From Sagittula stellata E-37 (GTDB taxonomy: Bacteria; Pseudomonadota; Alphaproteobacteria; Rhodobacterales; Rhodobacteraceae), in contig NZ_CP155730.1 of NCBI RefSeq assembly GCF_039724765.1, forward strand, positions 186,001 through 250,000: DNA of 64,000 nt. Reading direction: 5' to 3'. The translations under genes and the position numbers were made by a program. The notes under the pieces were generated by a model, which saw nothing but the letters and a program-made list of their open reading frames with translations, was not told the origin of the DNA and did no database searches. Below, piece after piece: positions 9,047 through 17,294 of this stretch (its first letter is position 1; each line of letters begins with the position of its first letter).

Positions 9047-10072
9047 TCAGCCGCGAAACGGGTGCAAAACCATCGGCACGCAGGTTTCGAGCGCCTCTGT
9101 GGAATAGCCCCCCTCCATCGTGAAGACGGTGGGGAGGCCGAGGTCCGCCAGTGCATCGCCGATCCGGGCGAAGTCCTTTGTTGAGAGGGACATCTTGCCC
9201 ACTGGATCGCCGACAAAGCCGTCGACGCCGAGCGGCACGATCAGATAATCGGGCGAGAACCGCCGAACGTCGGACAGCACCTCCGAGAGTGACGAGAGGA
9301 AGGCGTCCCCCTCGCTGCCGACCGCCAGTGGCGCGTTGAGATTAAGGCCCGCGCCAGCGCCTTCGCCACGCTCGTCTGCGTAGCCGGTGAAATAGGGATA
9401 ATCATGGGCGGGGTCTATGTGCAGCGAGGTGGTCAGCACGTCGCCGCGCGCCCAGAAGACAGACTGCGTGCCATTGCCGTGGTGGGCGTCGATGTCCACT
9501 GTCGCTACCCGCGCACCCTGATTGGCCATCCAAGCCGCGGCGAGGGCTGCGTTGTTCAGATAACTCGTCCCGCCCATGAGATCGGCCGAGGCGTGGTGGC
9601 CTGGCGGCCGGCAGGCCGCAAAGGCGTGACCCTCGCCCGCCAGAACGGACCGGGCCGCCGCAAGGGCCGCGCCTGCAGCACCGACGCTCGCCATCCACAT
9701 TCCGGGCGTCAACCCGCTGACGCCGTCGAAACAGAAATGGCCGATCTTGCCCTCTATGGCCTCTGGAATCCGGCCAAAGGCGTTGCGCGTCGGCCAGACG
9801 AAGCCGTAGCCGTCAAGCTCCGGGCCGAAGGCGGCTTCCCACTCGGTCCAGGCAGATTTCAGAAAAGCCAGAAAGGCCTCGGAATGGACAAGGCGCAGAT
9901 CCTCGTGCGCGGCGGGGTCGGCCTCGATCGGGGCCGCGAACCCGTGCCGGTCGAGGCCGCGCAGCACTGCGTCGATGCGGTCGGGTGTCTCGATGGCCGG
10001 GACCATCTGCCCCGGCACGAATTCCATCCGTGCCCTGTGGCCAAGGTGAGCGTCGCTGGTGAATATGCGCAT
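9047..10072 (-). CDS. Acetylpolyamine aminohydrolase-like deacetylase (HDAC family)
   Basis: A 341-residue arginase-deacetylase-fold enzyme. The full catalytic set is visible: His-His at about 159-160 (CRPPGHHA), zinc ligands Asp195 and His197 (DIDAHHGNG), Asp284 (LGVDGF) and Tyr323 (MEGGY). The spacing closely follows Mycoplana ramosa acetylpolyamine amidohydrolase, as does the start MRIFTSDAH. Expected reaction: hydrolysis of N-acetyl groups from acetylated polyamines or related acetylamines in the cytoplasm. An AGGA ribosome-binding site precedes the ATG. The gene is third in an operon after the ProX-like and double-permease genes (gaps 10 and 12 bp), so its substrate is probably what that transporter imports. 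Confidence 0.87.
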   Translation of the reverse strand: MRIFTSDAHLGHRARMEFVPGQMVPAIETPDRIDAVLRGLDRHGFAAPIEADPAAHEDLRLVHSEAFLAFLKSAWTEWEAAFGPELDGYGFVWPTRNAFGRIPEAIEGKIGHFCFDGVSGLTPGMWMASVGAAGAALAAARSVLAGEGHAFAACRPPGHHASADLMGGTSYLNNAALAAAWMANQGARVATVDIDAHHGNGTQSVFWARGDVLTTSLHIDPAHDYPYFTGYADERGEGAGAGLNLNAPLAVGSEGDAFLSSLSEVLSDVRRFSPDYLIVPLGVDGFVGDPVGKMSLSTKDFARIGDALADLGLPTVFTMEGGYSTEALETCVPMVLHPFRG

Positions 10073-10084
10073 TTTTGCGTCCTG

Positions 10085-12091
10085 TCAGTGTGTTGGCGCC
10101 GCGGGCACGGTTGAGGCCTTGCGAGCGACGGCGGCCAGAAGCCGGTCGATGGTGATGGCTATCAGGCAGACCATGGCCCCCGCGACCAGCCCGCGGCCGG
10201 GATCGACCCGGGCAAGGGCGGTGATCGTTTCCTGCTCCAGCCCACGCGTGCCGACGAGTGCGGTGACGACGACCATGCTGATGCCCAGCATGATGGCCTG
10301 GTTCAGACCCAGCAGCAGACCCGGCACCGCAAAGGGCAGGCGGACGATCCGGAACACCTGGGCTTCAGTCGCCCCGGTGCTGCGCACCGCCTCGATCAGG
10401 CTGTCCGGCGCGGAGCGTAGCGCGTGGTCGCAGTAGCGGATGACCGCCCCGACGACATAGGCGGCAATGGCAAGCACGGCAGACACATCGCCCGGCCCCA
10501 GCAGCATGACGATGGGCACCAGATAGACCAGCGAAGGCAGGGTCTGGATCAGATCGACCGCCACGTCGATGACAGATTTCGCGCGCCGCGACAGCGCCGA
10601 CCAGATGCCGAACGGAACGCCGATGGCGATGCCAAGCAGCACGCCAACAAGCACGAGGTGCACGGTGATCACGGCCCGCTCCCAATAGCCGGTCGCGGCG
10701 ATGATCGCGATCACGGCAGCACTGGCGATGGCCAGACGCGGCCCGCTTGCCGCCCAGCCCACGAGGCACAGCGCGAGGGCGACGCTGGCCCAGCCCATAC
10801 CCATGATTGCGCCGCGCAGGGGGATGAGCAGGTTCAGCGACAGAAACACCCGAAGCGCCTCTAGCTTTTCGCCCGAATGCAGGTTGACAAAGTCGATGGC
10901 CCCGGACCACAGCGGCTCTGACGTGATGGTCAGCGCTTCGGGATAGCGCTGCGCGACGGGCCAGAGAAGACCGGCGAGCGATGGCAAGGCGATCAGGGCG
11001 CCGACGATGGCAAGGTCCCGGCCCAGCGTGGATGTCGCATCGTGGCGGGGGCGGCGATGCGCAAGCGCGCTGCCGTAGCGGTAGAGGACGATGGCGAGCA
11101 GGGTGATGGCGAGACCGGACTCAAGGCCGCGCCCGAACCGCAGGATCTGAAGCGATTGCAGAACCTCGCCGCCCAGACCGCCGGCCCCGATCATCGAGGC
11201 GAGGATCACCATGGCGAGCGTCGTCATGATGAGCTGGTTCAGCCCGATCATAAGCCCCGTCTTCGCCGAAGGGATCAGCATCTTGAGGATGTACTGCCCC
11301 TGCGAGGCGCCCGTCATGTCACCCAGTTCCCGGATCTCGGGCGGCACTTGCCGTAGGGCGAGGACAGTGGCCCGCGCCATGGGCGGCAGCGAAAAGACAA
11401 GCGTGACGATGACGGCGGACAGCGGGCCGAAGCCGACCAGCAGGACCACGGGCACGAGGTAACTGAAGATCGGCAGCGTCTGCATGACGTCGAAGATCGG
11501 CGAAAACACCGTCTCGAGCCGGGGGTGGCGCCAGATCAGCGTGCCAAGCGCCAGACCGATCGCGAACCCCACGACGACGATGAAGGCCACCGAGGCGACG
11601 GTCAGCATCGCGTCTTCCCACAATCCGAAGACGGCGAAATAGGCAAGTGTCGCCGCGGTAAGGATCGCGAGGCCACGGCCTGATGCGCCGTACGTGAGAA
11701 AAACCGCCACGCCGGTCACGCTGAGCCAGGACAGCGACGGAATCCGCAGGGTTTCGGCGGCGGTTGCACCCGGGATCAGCCAGCCCTTGGTCAGCAGGGA
11801 CTGGAGGAACTCTAGCGGGATGTTGACATAGGCGCTGAACTCGCGGGTCCAGGCGATCAGCGGCCTGCCTCCGATATCCGAACGGCGCAGGATGTAGGTC
11901 AGCCAGTCGGTTGCGGCCTCCTGAAGCGGCAGGACCCACCGCTCCGGCCAGTCATAAAGCGCAGCCGGCAGAACGCCCTGCATCAGGAAGCCCGCCAGCA
12001 AGAGGCCCGCCGCGCAGATCATAAGCAGGCGGCTGCGGCTGATGGACGGCCCGGAAACCCCGGCCCGCCCTTCCAGTGTCGATGTCAGCAT
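10085..12091 (-). CDS. Double-length ProW-type ABC permease (quaternary amine/betaine class)
   Basis: A 668-residue inner-membrane protein made of two tandem ProW-like permease modules, each about 330 residues. Each has its own EAA loop: GDMTGASQGQYILKMLIP at about 265 and STGATEAQVFRIVRLPF at about 590. Typical ProW/OpuAB proteins carry a single module of 280-350 residues and dimerise, so here the dimer is covalently fused. It works with the binding protein encoded 10 bp upstream and the CBS-domain ATPase of the divergent operon. The ligand is probably a cationic or zwitterionic amine; the adjacent deacetylase suggests an N-acetylated one. Confidence 0.9.
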   Translation of the reverse strand: MLTSTLEGRAGVSGPSISRSRLLMICAAGLLLAGFLMQGVLPAALYDWPERWVLPLQEAATDWLTYILRRSDIGGRPLIAWTREFSAYVNIPLEFLQSLLTKGWLIPGATAAETLRIPSLSWLSVTGVAVFLTYGASGRGLAILTAATLAYFAVFGLWEDAMLTVASVAFIVVVGFAIGLALGTLIWRHPRLETVFSPIFDVMQTLPIFSYLVPVVLLVGFGPLSAVIVTLVFSLPPMARATVLALRQVPPEIRELGDMTGASQGQYILKMLIPSAKTGLMIGLNQLIMTTLAMVILASMIGAGGLGGEVLQSLQILRFGRGLESGLAITLLAIVLYRYGSALAHRRPRHDATSTLGRDLAIVGALIALPSLAGLLWPVAQRYPEALTITSEPLWSGAIDFVNLHSGEKLEALRVFLSLNLLIPLRGAIMGMGWASVALALCLVGWAASGPRLAIASAAVIAIIAATGYWERAVITVHLVLVGVLLGIAIGVPFGIWSALSRRAKSVIDVAVDLIQTLPSLVYLVPIVMLLGPGDVSAVLAIAAYVVGAVIRYCDHALRSAPDSLIEAVRSTGATEAQVFRIVRLPFAVPGLLLGLNQAIMLGISMVVVTALVGTRGLEQETITALARVDPGRGLVAGAMVCLIAITIDRLLAAVARKASTVPAAPTH

Positions 12092-12101
12092 CGTCCCCGG
12101 C

Positions 12102-13058
12102 CTATTTCAGCCAGCTTTGAACCAGGTCTTCATTCCCGGCCATCCACTTCTGCGCCGCCTCGGCCGCCGACATGCCGCCGTTTTCGATGTCATCGGTCGC
12201 TTGCGACACGGCCTCGGTCGTCGTGGTGAAGCGCCGGAAGATCTCTACCGCGTTCGGCGCCCACTCTGCGGTCGGCATGTAGGCGAGCTTGTAAATGGTG
12301 CCGGCCTGGAGGTCGCAGTCCCCGATCTCGTCGGGATTCTCGCCCCAGGACGCATCCGTCAGGCAGGCGTCGTCGTACGTCGGGAAATCGACGAACTGGC
12401 CGTTGCCCGCGCCATAGAGCCAGTGCGGAACAAAGCCGAAGCCGATCGCGGGCGCGCCGCGTTTGACGGCACCGTCCATCGTGGCAACCATCGCCGCAGC
12501 GGTGCCCGGCGGGACGATCTCCACCGGCAGGCCCAAAGACTTCACGCGCTCTTCGTCATAGGGCGACCAGTCCGGCGGCGCGCTGATGTAGCGGATCTTG
12601 CCCGGCGCTTCGGGTGACGAAAGCGCCTCGACACAGGCGTCTTCGAGCAGGGCCTTCCAGTCCGGCAGGCCCGGGCACAGCTCGGCGACGTAGTCCGGAT
12701 ACCACCAGCCTTCGCGGATATCGACGCCGACAGAGCCCAGATTCTCGACGTCGGGGCTGGCCAGCGCCGCTTCGGTCAGGTCGGGGGTCGAGGACCAGAT
12801 TGCCGGCGACATGTGGATGTCACCGAACTCCAGCGCCGTGAAATGGGCGGTGTAATCGGCCTTGATGTATTCGACATTGTATCCGGCACGTTTCAACGCT
12901 TCGCCGTAGACATTGGTGATGAAATCGGCATCGGGGATGTTGAATTCGGCCAGTTTGATCGGCTGCTGCGTTTCGGCTTGCAACTCTGCCATGGCGGCGG
13001 TGCCGAAGCCGGCGAGCACGCAGGCCGCCGCTGTCAGCTTTGTCGGGATCTTGGGCAT
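12102..13058 (-). CDS. Glycine betaine/proline-type (ProX) periplasmic binding protein
   Basis: A 318-residue OpuAC-domain protein. The start at 13058 has a strong AGGAG ribosome-binding site and gives a signal peptide ending TAAMA at about residue 24; an in-frame ATG 129 bp upstream would add a non-signal leader. Conserved ProX-like features include SPAIWSSTPDL, WWYPDYV and WLYGAGNG. It starts the operon with the double permease and deacetylase. The promoter region is shared with the divergent GntR gene and contains a direct-repeat operator at 13099-13115, so expression is probably controlled by that regulator. Confidence 0.9.
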   Translation of the reverse strand: MPKIPTKLTAAACVLAGFGTAAMAELQAETQQPIKLAEFNIPDADFITNVYGEALKRAGYNVEYIKADYTAHFTALEFGDIHMSPAIWSSTPDLTEAALASPDVENLGSVGVDIREGWWYPDYVAELCPGLPDWKALLEDACVEALSSPEAPGKIRYISAPPDWSPYDEERVKSLGLPVEIVPPGTAAAMVATMDGAVKRGAPAIGFGFVPHWLYGAGNGQFVDFPTYDDACLTDASWGENPDEIGDCDLQAGTIYKLAYMPTAEWAPNAVEIFRRFTTTTEAVSQATDDIENGGMSAAEAAQKWMAGNEDLVQSWLK

Positions 13059-13098
13059 GGGAGGACTCCTGCTGGGGTTGTTCTTGTCTTTCTTCAAT

Positions 13099-13115
13099 AT
13101 CACAAAGCAATCACA
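13099..13115. promoter_or_regulatory. Candidate GntR operator, ATCACA-N5-ATCACA (site 1)
   Basis: Two ATCACA half-sites spaced by 5 bp lie 41 bp upstream of the ProX-like gene. The same 6-5-6 pattern recurs in inverted orientation at 13274-13290, next to the GntR gene. The matched pair flanking a divergent promoter is good evidence for a shared regulator, most likely the GntR protein encoded at 13302. Confidence 0.6.
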
Positions 13116-13273
13116 GAATATCCGGTTCGGCAAGCGACGCGTAGGAAGCGCGTCCTGAATCCAATGGAGCACGGCGAATTTGCGCAATTAATGGGCGTTA
13201 TTGGCCGGATTTGGCAGCGCACGCCCACGACTTCGGCCAAAAAACAGTCAGCTCGACCGATTCTGGCTTATTT

Positions 13274-13290
13274 TGTGATTTTAATGTGAT
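13274..13290. promoter_or_regulatory. Candidate GntR operator, TGTGAT-N5-TGTGAT (site 2)
   Basis: This is the inverted copy of the 13099-13115 site; its reverse complement is ATCACATTAAAATCACA. It lies 11 bp before the GntR start codon, where binding would block transcription of the GntR-SDR-ATPase-aminotransferase operon. Confidence 0.6.
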
Positions 13291-13301
13291 AGAACAGAAT
13301 C

Positions 13302-13988
13302 ATGAGCATACGTGATGAAATTTTTGAATCGATCCGGCAGGATCTGCTTCGCGCGCGCTGGTCGCCCGGCGAAAAGTTGACGATCCGCGCGTTGGCGGCG
13401 GAACATGGTGTCAGCGAGATGCCGGTCCGCGAAGCGATCAAGCTGCTGACCGAGCGGGGATTGCTGGAAGCCGAGGCCAACCGTTCGGCCCGGGTCCCGC
13501 TGGTAACGCGCCAGCAGTTCAACGAATACTACGAGATCGCCCTGGAGCTTGAGGGGTTCGCCGTTCAAAAGGCGGCGCGGCGACTGACGGACGAAGACAT
13601 CGCGGCGCTGCGCGCCTACGACAACAGGCTGCGGGAGGCCCTCCAGAACCGCAACGCCTCTGCCTACATCCAGCATTATAATGCCTTCCTGATGATGGTC
13701 TATGAAAAGGCCGGGTCGCGTGCATTGGTCGAGATGATCGAGCGCGCCTGGACCCATACCGCACCGCAGGCGGCGGTCCTGTTTCAAAGCAGCGAAGTGA
13801 TCGACCTGCTCGACCGGTTCCACCTGAGGATGCTGGATGCTCTGGTTCGACGCGACGGTTCTGCTGCGCGCGATGCGCTGACGGCGGGGCTGGCGCAGAT
13901 GCAGGGCATGGTGAATGTCCTGCTGGATACGACCGGCGGACCCCAGCAGACGGCGCGCATCCTCGAAACCGAAGGAAGAGAAGAATGA
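13302..13988 (+). CDS. GntR-family (FCD) transcriptional regulator
   Basis: A 228-residue regulator with a winged-helix N-terminus (about 5-70: IRQDLLRARWSPGEKL, MPVREAIKLLTERGLLE) and an FCD effector domain. It is the first gene of a plus-strand operon with SDR, ProV-type ATPase and aminotransferase; its stop overlaps the SDR start (ATGA). It is divergent from the ProX/permease/deacetylase operon. Paired 17-bp operators on both sides of the intergenic region make it the likely regulator of both operons, so it would co-ordinate uptake with catabolism of one amine substrate. Confidence 0.9.
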   Translation: MSIRDEIFESIRQDLLRARWSPGEKLTIRALAAEHGVSEMPVREAIKLLTERGLLEAEANRSARVPLVTRQQFNEYYEIALELEGFAVQKAARRLTDEDIAALRAYDNRLREALQNRNASAYIQHYNAFLMMVYEKAGSRALVEMIERAWTHTAPQAAVLFQSSEVIDLLDRFHLRMLDALVRRDGSAARDALTAGLAQMQGMVNVLLDTTGGPQQTARILETEGREE

Positions 13989-14764
13989 CCGACACGACGT
14001 CCCCAATTGCACTTGTGACCGGCGGTTCCCGCGGGATCGGACGGGCGGTGGTGCGCCGCCTGCTGGCCGACGGATACGCGGTTCACGCGACCTATCGTTC
14101 GGACGAGGCCGCCATGCAGGCCGTGGTGGACGAAGCCGCAACGCAGGGCCAGTCCGTCATCCCCCATCACTTCGACGCGGCGTCGCGGGACAGCCAGTCG
14201 GCGCTGGTCGCGGCCTTGCAGGGCGTCCAGTTGCGCGCCGTGGTGCACAATGCTGGCGTGGTCCTTTTCGAGGATTTCAACAGCTTCGATCACGCCATCT
14301 GGGACCAGACCGTCGAGATCAACACAACCTCTGTCCTGCGGTTGACTCTCGCGCTGGCCGGTCAGCTTCGGCAGGGGAGTGCCGTGGTCAACGTGGCCTC
14401 GACCGACGCCTTCACCGGGGCCTACGCCAGCATGTCATATGCCGCCTCGAAGGCCGCTCTGGTCAACCTGACGAAAAGCCTCGCCTGCAATTTCGGACCC
14501 AAAGGCGTGCGGGTCAACGCCGTGGCGCCGGGCTGGATCAGCACCGACATGACGAATGAAGGATCCGCGGGCTCTGCTGCGGTCACGCCACTGGGGCGCG
14601 ATGGCCGACCGGAAGAGGTCGCTTCCGCCGTCTCCTTCCTGCTGTCGGAGGATGCAAGTTTCGTCACTGGCGCCTGCCTGTCGGTGGATGGCGGCTACAG
14701 CTGTTCTGACCCAATCCTTCTGGAAGAGGCCCGTGCGACGCTTGAAAGCGCGGAGGGGGCCTGA
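13985..14764 (+). CDS. SDR-family NAD(P)-dependent oxidoreductase
   Basis: A 259-residue classical short-chain dehydrogenase. The cofactor motif TGGSRGIG is at 12-19, NAG at about 89-91, catalytic Ser139, and the YAASK pair at Tyr152 and Lys156. The SVDGGYS C-terminal signature is present. It probably oxidises an alcohol or reduces a carbonyl formed during breakdown of the imported amine. It starts within the GntR stop and ends 1 bp before the ATPase gene, so its translation is coupled to both. Confidence 0.93.
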   Translation: MTDTTSPIALVTGGSRGIGRAVVRRLLADGYAVHATYRSDEAAMQAVVDEAATQGQSVIPHHFDAASRDSQSALVAALQGVQLRAVVHNAGVVLFEDFNSFDHAIWDQTVEINTTSVLRLTLALAGQLRQGSAVVNVASTDAFTGAYASMSYAASKAALVNLTKSLACNFGPKGVRVNAVAPGWISTDMTNEGSAGSAAVTPLGRDGRPEEVASAVSFLLSEDASFVTGACLSVDGGYSCSDPILLEEARATLESAEGA

Positions 14765-14765
14765 G

Positions 14766-15845
14766 ATGTTGGCCAACGCTCCTCTTGACGCAAGCACCGC
14801 CAAGATTTCCTGCCGCGGCTTGTGGAAGATCTTTGGTCCCTTGGATGCGTCCCACGTCACGGAGGCCAGATCGGTCGATGCGGCGTTGCAACGGATCGCC
14901 GAGACGGACGCGATTGCCGGTGTGGCAGGCGTAGATCTCGATATCCGCGAAGGCGAGGTGTTCACGCTGATGGGCTTGTCCGGTTCGGGCAAGTCGACCT
15001 TGCTGCGCTGTCTGGCCGGCCTCATCGAGCCGTCGGTGGGCACGCTCGAATACGACGGTCAGGACCTGATCCACATGGGGCGCGGCGCGCTGCGCACGCT
15101 GCGGCGAAACAAGACCAGCATGGTGTTTCAGAACTTTGCCCTGCTGCCCAACCGCACCGTTTTGGGAAACATCGAACTGCCGCTGGAAATCCAGGGTCTC
15201 GACAAGGCGCGGCGTCGCGCCCGGGCGCTGGAGATGATCGAGCTGGTGGGTCTTGCGGGGCGCGAAAGCCACTATCCCAGCGAATTGTCCGGTGGCCAGC
15301 AACAGCGCGTCGGCATCGCGCGCAGCCTGACGACCGACCCCGAACTGTGGTTCCTGGACGAACCGTTTTCCGCGCTCGACCCGCTCATCCGTCGCCAGAT
15401 GCAGGACGAACTTCTGCGACTGCAGGCGCAGCTGCGCAAGACTGTGGTGTTTGTCACCCACGACTTCGACGAGGCGGTGAAAATCAGCGACCGGATCGCC
15501 ATCATGCGCAACGGCCGGATCGAACAATGCGACACGGCCATCAACATCATCGCCAATCCCGCCAACGACTACATCCGCGAGTTCGTCTCGGACGTGGACT
15601 GGACGCGGGTTGTGACGGTGGGCGATGTGACCGCGCCGGGCCCGGCAGAGGGCGTTGCAACCACGATCCCCGCCGGCACCACGCTGCGCGATGCAGCGCG
15701 AAACCTGCTGGACAGCAATGGCCCCTGGGCTGTGACCGACGACGCCGGCCGAACGACCGGCGTCCTGACCAGACAGGCCCTGTCCGGGGCGCTGGAACGA
15801 TCGGTGGCACAACAGACGCCCGAAAGGGGCCGTGCCTACGCCTGA
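14766..15845 (+). CDS. Quaternary amine ABC transporter ATPase (ProV/OpuAA type, CBS domain)
   Basis: A 359-residue ATPase. It has Walker A GLSGSGKST at 70-77, the ABC signature [13 protein letters not shown], Walker B LWFLDEPFSALD, and a C-terminal region of about 90 residues resembling one CBS-type regulatory module. The long insert before Walker A is typical of ProV/OpuAA. The start at 14766 follows the SDR stop directly. It should energise the double permease encoded in the divergent operon, so the importer is split between two transcription units, an arrangement that forces co-regulation. Confidence 0.92.
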   Translation: MLANAPLDASTAKISCRGLWKIFGPLDASHVTEARSVDAALQRIAETDAIAGVAGVDLDIREGEVFTLMGLSGSGKSTLLRCLAGLIEPSVGTLEYDGQDLIHMGRGALRTLRRNKTSMVFQNFALLPNRTVLGNIELPLEIQGLDKARRRARALEMIELVGLAGRESHYPSELSGGQQQRVGIARSLTTDPELWFLDEPFSALDPLIRRQMQDELLRLQAQLRKTVVFVTHDFDEAVKISDRIAIMRNGRIEQCDTAINIIANPANDYIREFVSDVDWTRVVTVGDVTAPGPAEGVATTIPAGTTLRDAARNLLDSNGPWAVTDDAGRTTGVLTRQALSGALERSVAQQTPERGRAYA

Positions 15846-15876
15846 GGCGGCGGACAGAGCATAGAAAGGATACGTC

Positions 15877-17244
15877 TTGGACAGGATAAACAGACCCGCT
15901 CTGACGGACCGGCTGCGCGAGGAAACCGCGCTTTTCGCGACGCGCCATCCGGGATCGGCCGCGCAGGCGCGCAATAGCGCCGCCCATCTGCTGACCGGCA
16001 ACGGCATGAACTGGTGGCGCATGTGGCCCGGCGGCTTCCCGCTCTGCATCCGCGAGGGTCAGGGCGCCGAAGTCACCGATGTGGACGGCAACGTTCTGGT
16101 CGACCTGTGCCTTGGCGACACAGGCGCGATGACCGGCCATGCGCCCAAGGGTGCGACCGAAGCCATCGCGGCAAGCCTTTACAAGGGCAGCTCTTTCATG
16201 CTGCCGACCGAGGATCACCTCTGGGTCGCGGAAGAGCTGGAGCGGCGTTTTGGCTTCAGCCATTGGCAATACGCGCTGTCCGCCTCCGACGCCAACCGAT
16301 TTGCCATCCGCTGGGCGCGCATGGCCACCGGGCGCAAGAAGGTGGCGATCTTCAACCACGCTTATCACGGCGCGGTGGACGAAGCGCTGGCCGAGCTGGA
16401 CGAGAGCGGCGCGGTCGTGCCCAAGGCGGGCAACATCGGCTATGGCATCGCGCCGTCCGAGACCACGAAGGTCGTCGAATTCAACGATCTGGAGGGCGCG
16501 AAAGCGGCGCTTGCGGACGAAGACGTGGCGATCTTCCTGGTGGAACCCGCGTTGACCAACATGTCCATCGTGCTGCCCGACCCCGGATTTCTGGAGGCGC
16601 TGAGCGAAGCCTGCCGGGACCGCGGCACGGTGTTCCTGATGGACGAGACCCACACCATCTCCGAAGGATATCGCGGCTACACCGGCACCCATGGCATCCG
16701 CGCCGACATGATCGTCATCGGCAAGCCCATCGCCTCGGGCATCCCGGCGGCGGTCTATGGCTTTGCCTCGGACCTCGCCCAAACCATCGAAAGCCGCTAT
16801 CCCGCGCCGGAGGACGAGGATGCATTGGGCATCGGCACGACCCTGACCGGGTCGGCCGTGACACTGGCCGCCATTCGCGGGACGCTGGAACATGTGCTGA
16901 CCGAAGAGGCGCATCGGCACATGGACGCGCTGGCCGAACATTACGAGGCGGGGGTGAAGAGCCTGTTCGCGGACCTCGGGCTTGACTGGTCGGTGATCCG
17001 CATGGGCGCCCGGGTCGAGTTCCTCTACGACAACACCAACCCCCGGAACGGGTCGGACGTGCTGAATTCGTTCAAGGATTACGACCTCAACGCCTATCTG
17101 CACGTGGCGCTTCTGAACCGGGGATTCGTGCTGACGCCGTTCCACAACATGGCGCTGATGTGCCCCGCGACGACGCGGGCGCAGGTCGACGCGTTCCACG
17201 CCGCCTTCCGCGAGATTCTGGAGCCGGTCGTGGGCCGCGACTGA
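15877..17244 (+). CDS. Class-III aminotransferase, glutamate-1-semialdehyde aminomutase-like
   Basis: A 455-residue PLP enzyme starting at TTG (15877) behind an AAAGGA ribosome-binding site; no good ATG lies nearby. The PLP lysine is about Lys283 in IVIGKPIASG. The usual DEVQTG motif is MDETHTISEGYRG, which departs from true GSA aminomutases, and its length and C-terminus are closer to the GABA/beta-alanine transaminase-like relatives. It would transaminate an amino compound released by the deacetylase or by the convergent guanidinobutyrase (for example GABA) to a semialdehyde. Bases 16686-17262 are duplicated at the right end of the window. Confidence 0.88.
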   Translation: MDRINRPALTDRLREETALFATRHPGSAAQARNSAAHLLTGNGMNWWRMWPGGFPLCIREGQGAEVTDVDGNVLVDLCLGDTGAMTGHAPKGATEAIAASLYKGSSFMLPTEDHLWVAEELERRFGFSHWQYALSASDANRFAIRWARMATGRKKVAIFNHAYHGAVDEALAELDESGAVVPKAGNIGYGIAPSETTKVVEFNDLEGAKAALADEDVAIFLVEPALTNMSIVLPDPGFLEALSEACRDRGTVFLMDETHTISEGYRGYTGTHGIRADMIVIGKPIASGIPAAVYGFASDLAQTIESRYPAPEDEDALGIGTTLTGSAVTLAAIRGTLEHVLTEEAHRHMDALAEHYEAGVKSLFADLGLDWSVIRMGARVEFLYDNTNPRNGSDVLNSFKDYDLNAYLHVALLNRGFVLTPFHNMALMCPATTRAQVDAFHAAFREILEPVVGRD

Positions 17245-17262
17245 GCGTCCGCATCTGCCCGG
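16686..17262 (+). repeat. 577-bp direct repeat, left copy
   Basis: Bases 16686-17262 recur at 63392-63968 at a constant offset of 46,706 with no gaps and about 14 substitutions by eye (about 97.5% identity). The repeat covers the C-terminal 40% of the aminotransferase, from just before the PLP lysine, and ends inside the left arm of the downstream terminator hairpin. Both copies point the same way and enclose about 46 kb. Confidence 0.97.
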
Positions 17263-17284
17263 GGCCGCCACTATGGCCCCGGGC
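17257..17284. terminator. Bidirectional terminator between convergent genes
   Basis: A perfect 10-bp stem (GCCCGGGGCC / GGCCCCGGGC) with an 8-base loop fills the gap between the aminotransferase and the convergent guanidinobutyrase gene. The right end of the duplicated block (17262) falls inside the left arm. Confidence 0.8.
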
Positions 17285-17294
17285 GGCGCGCGTC

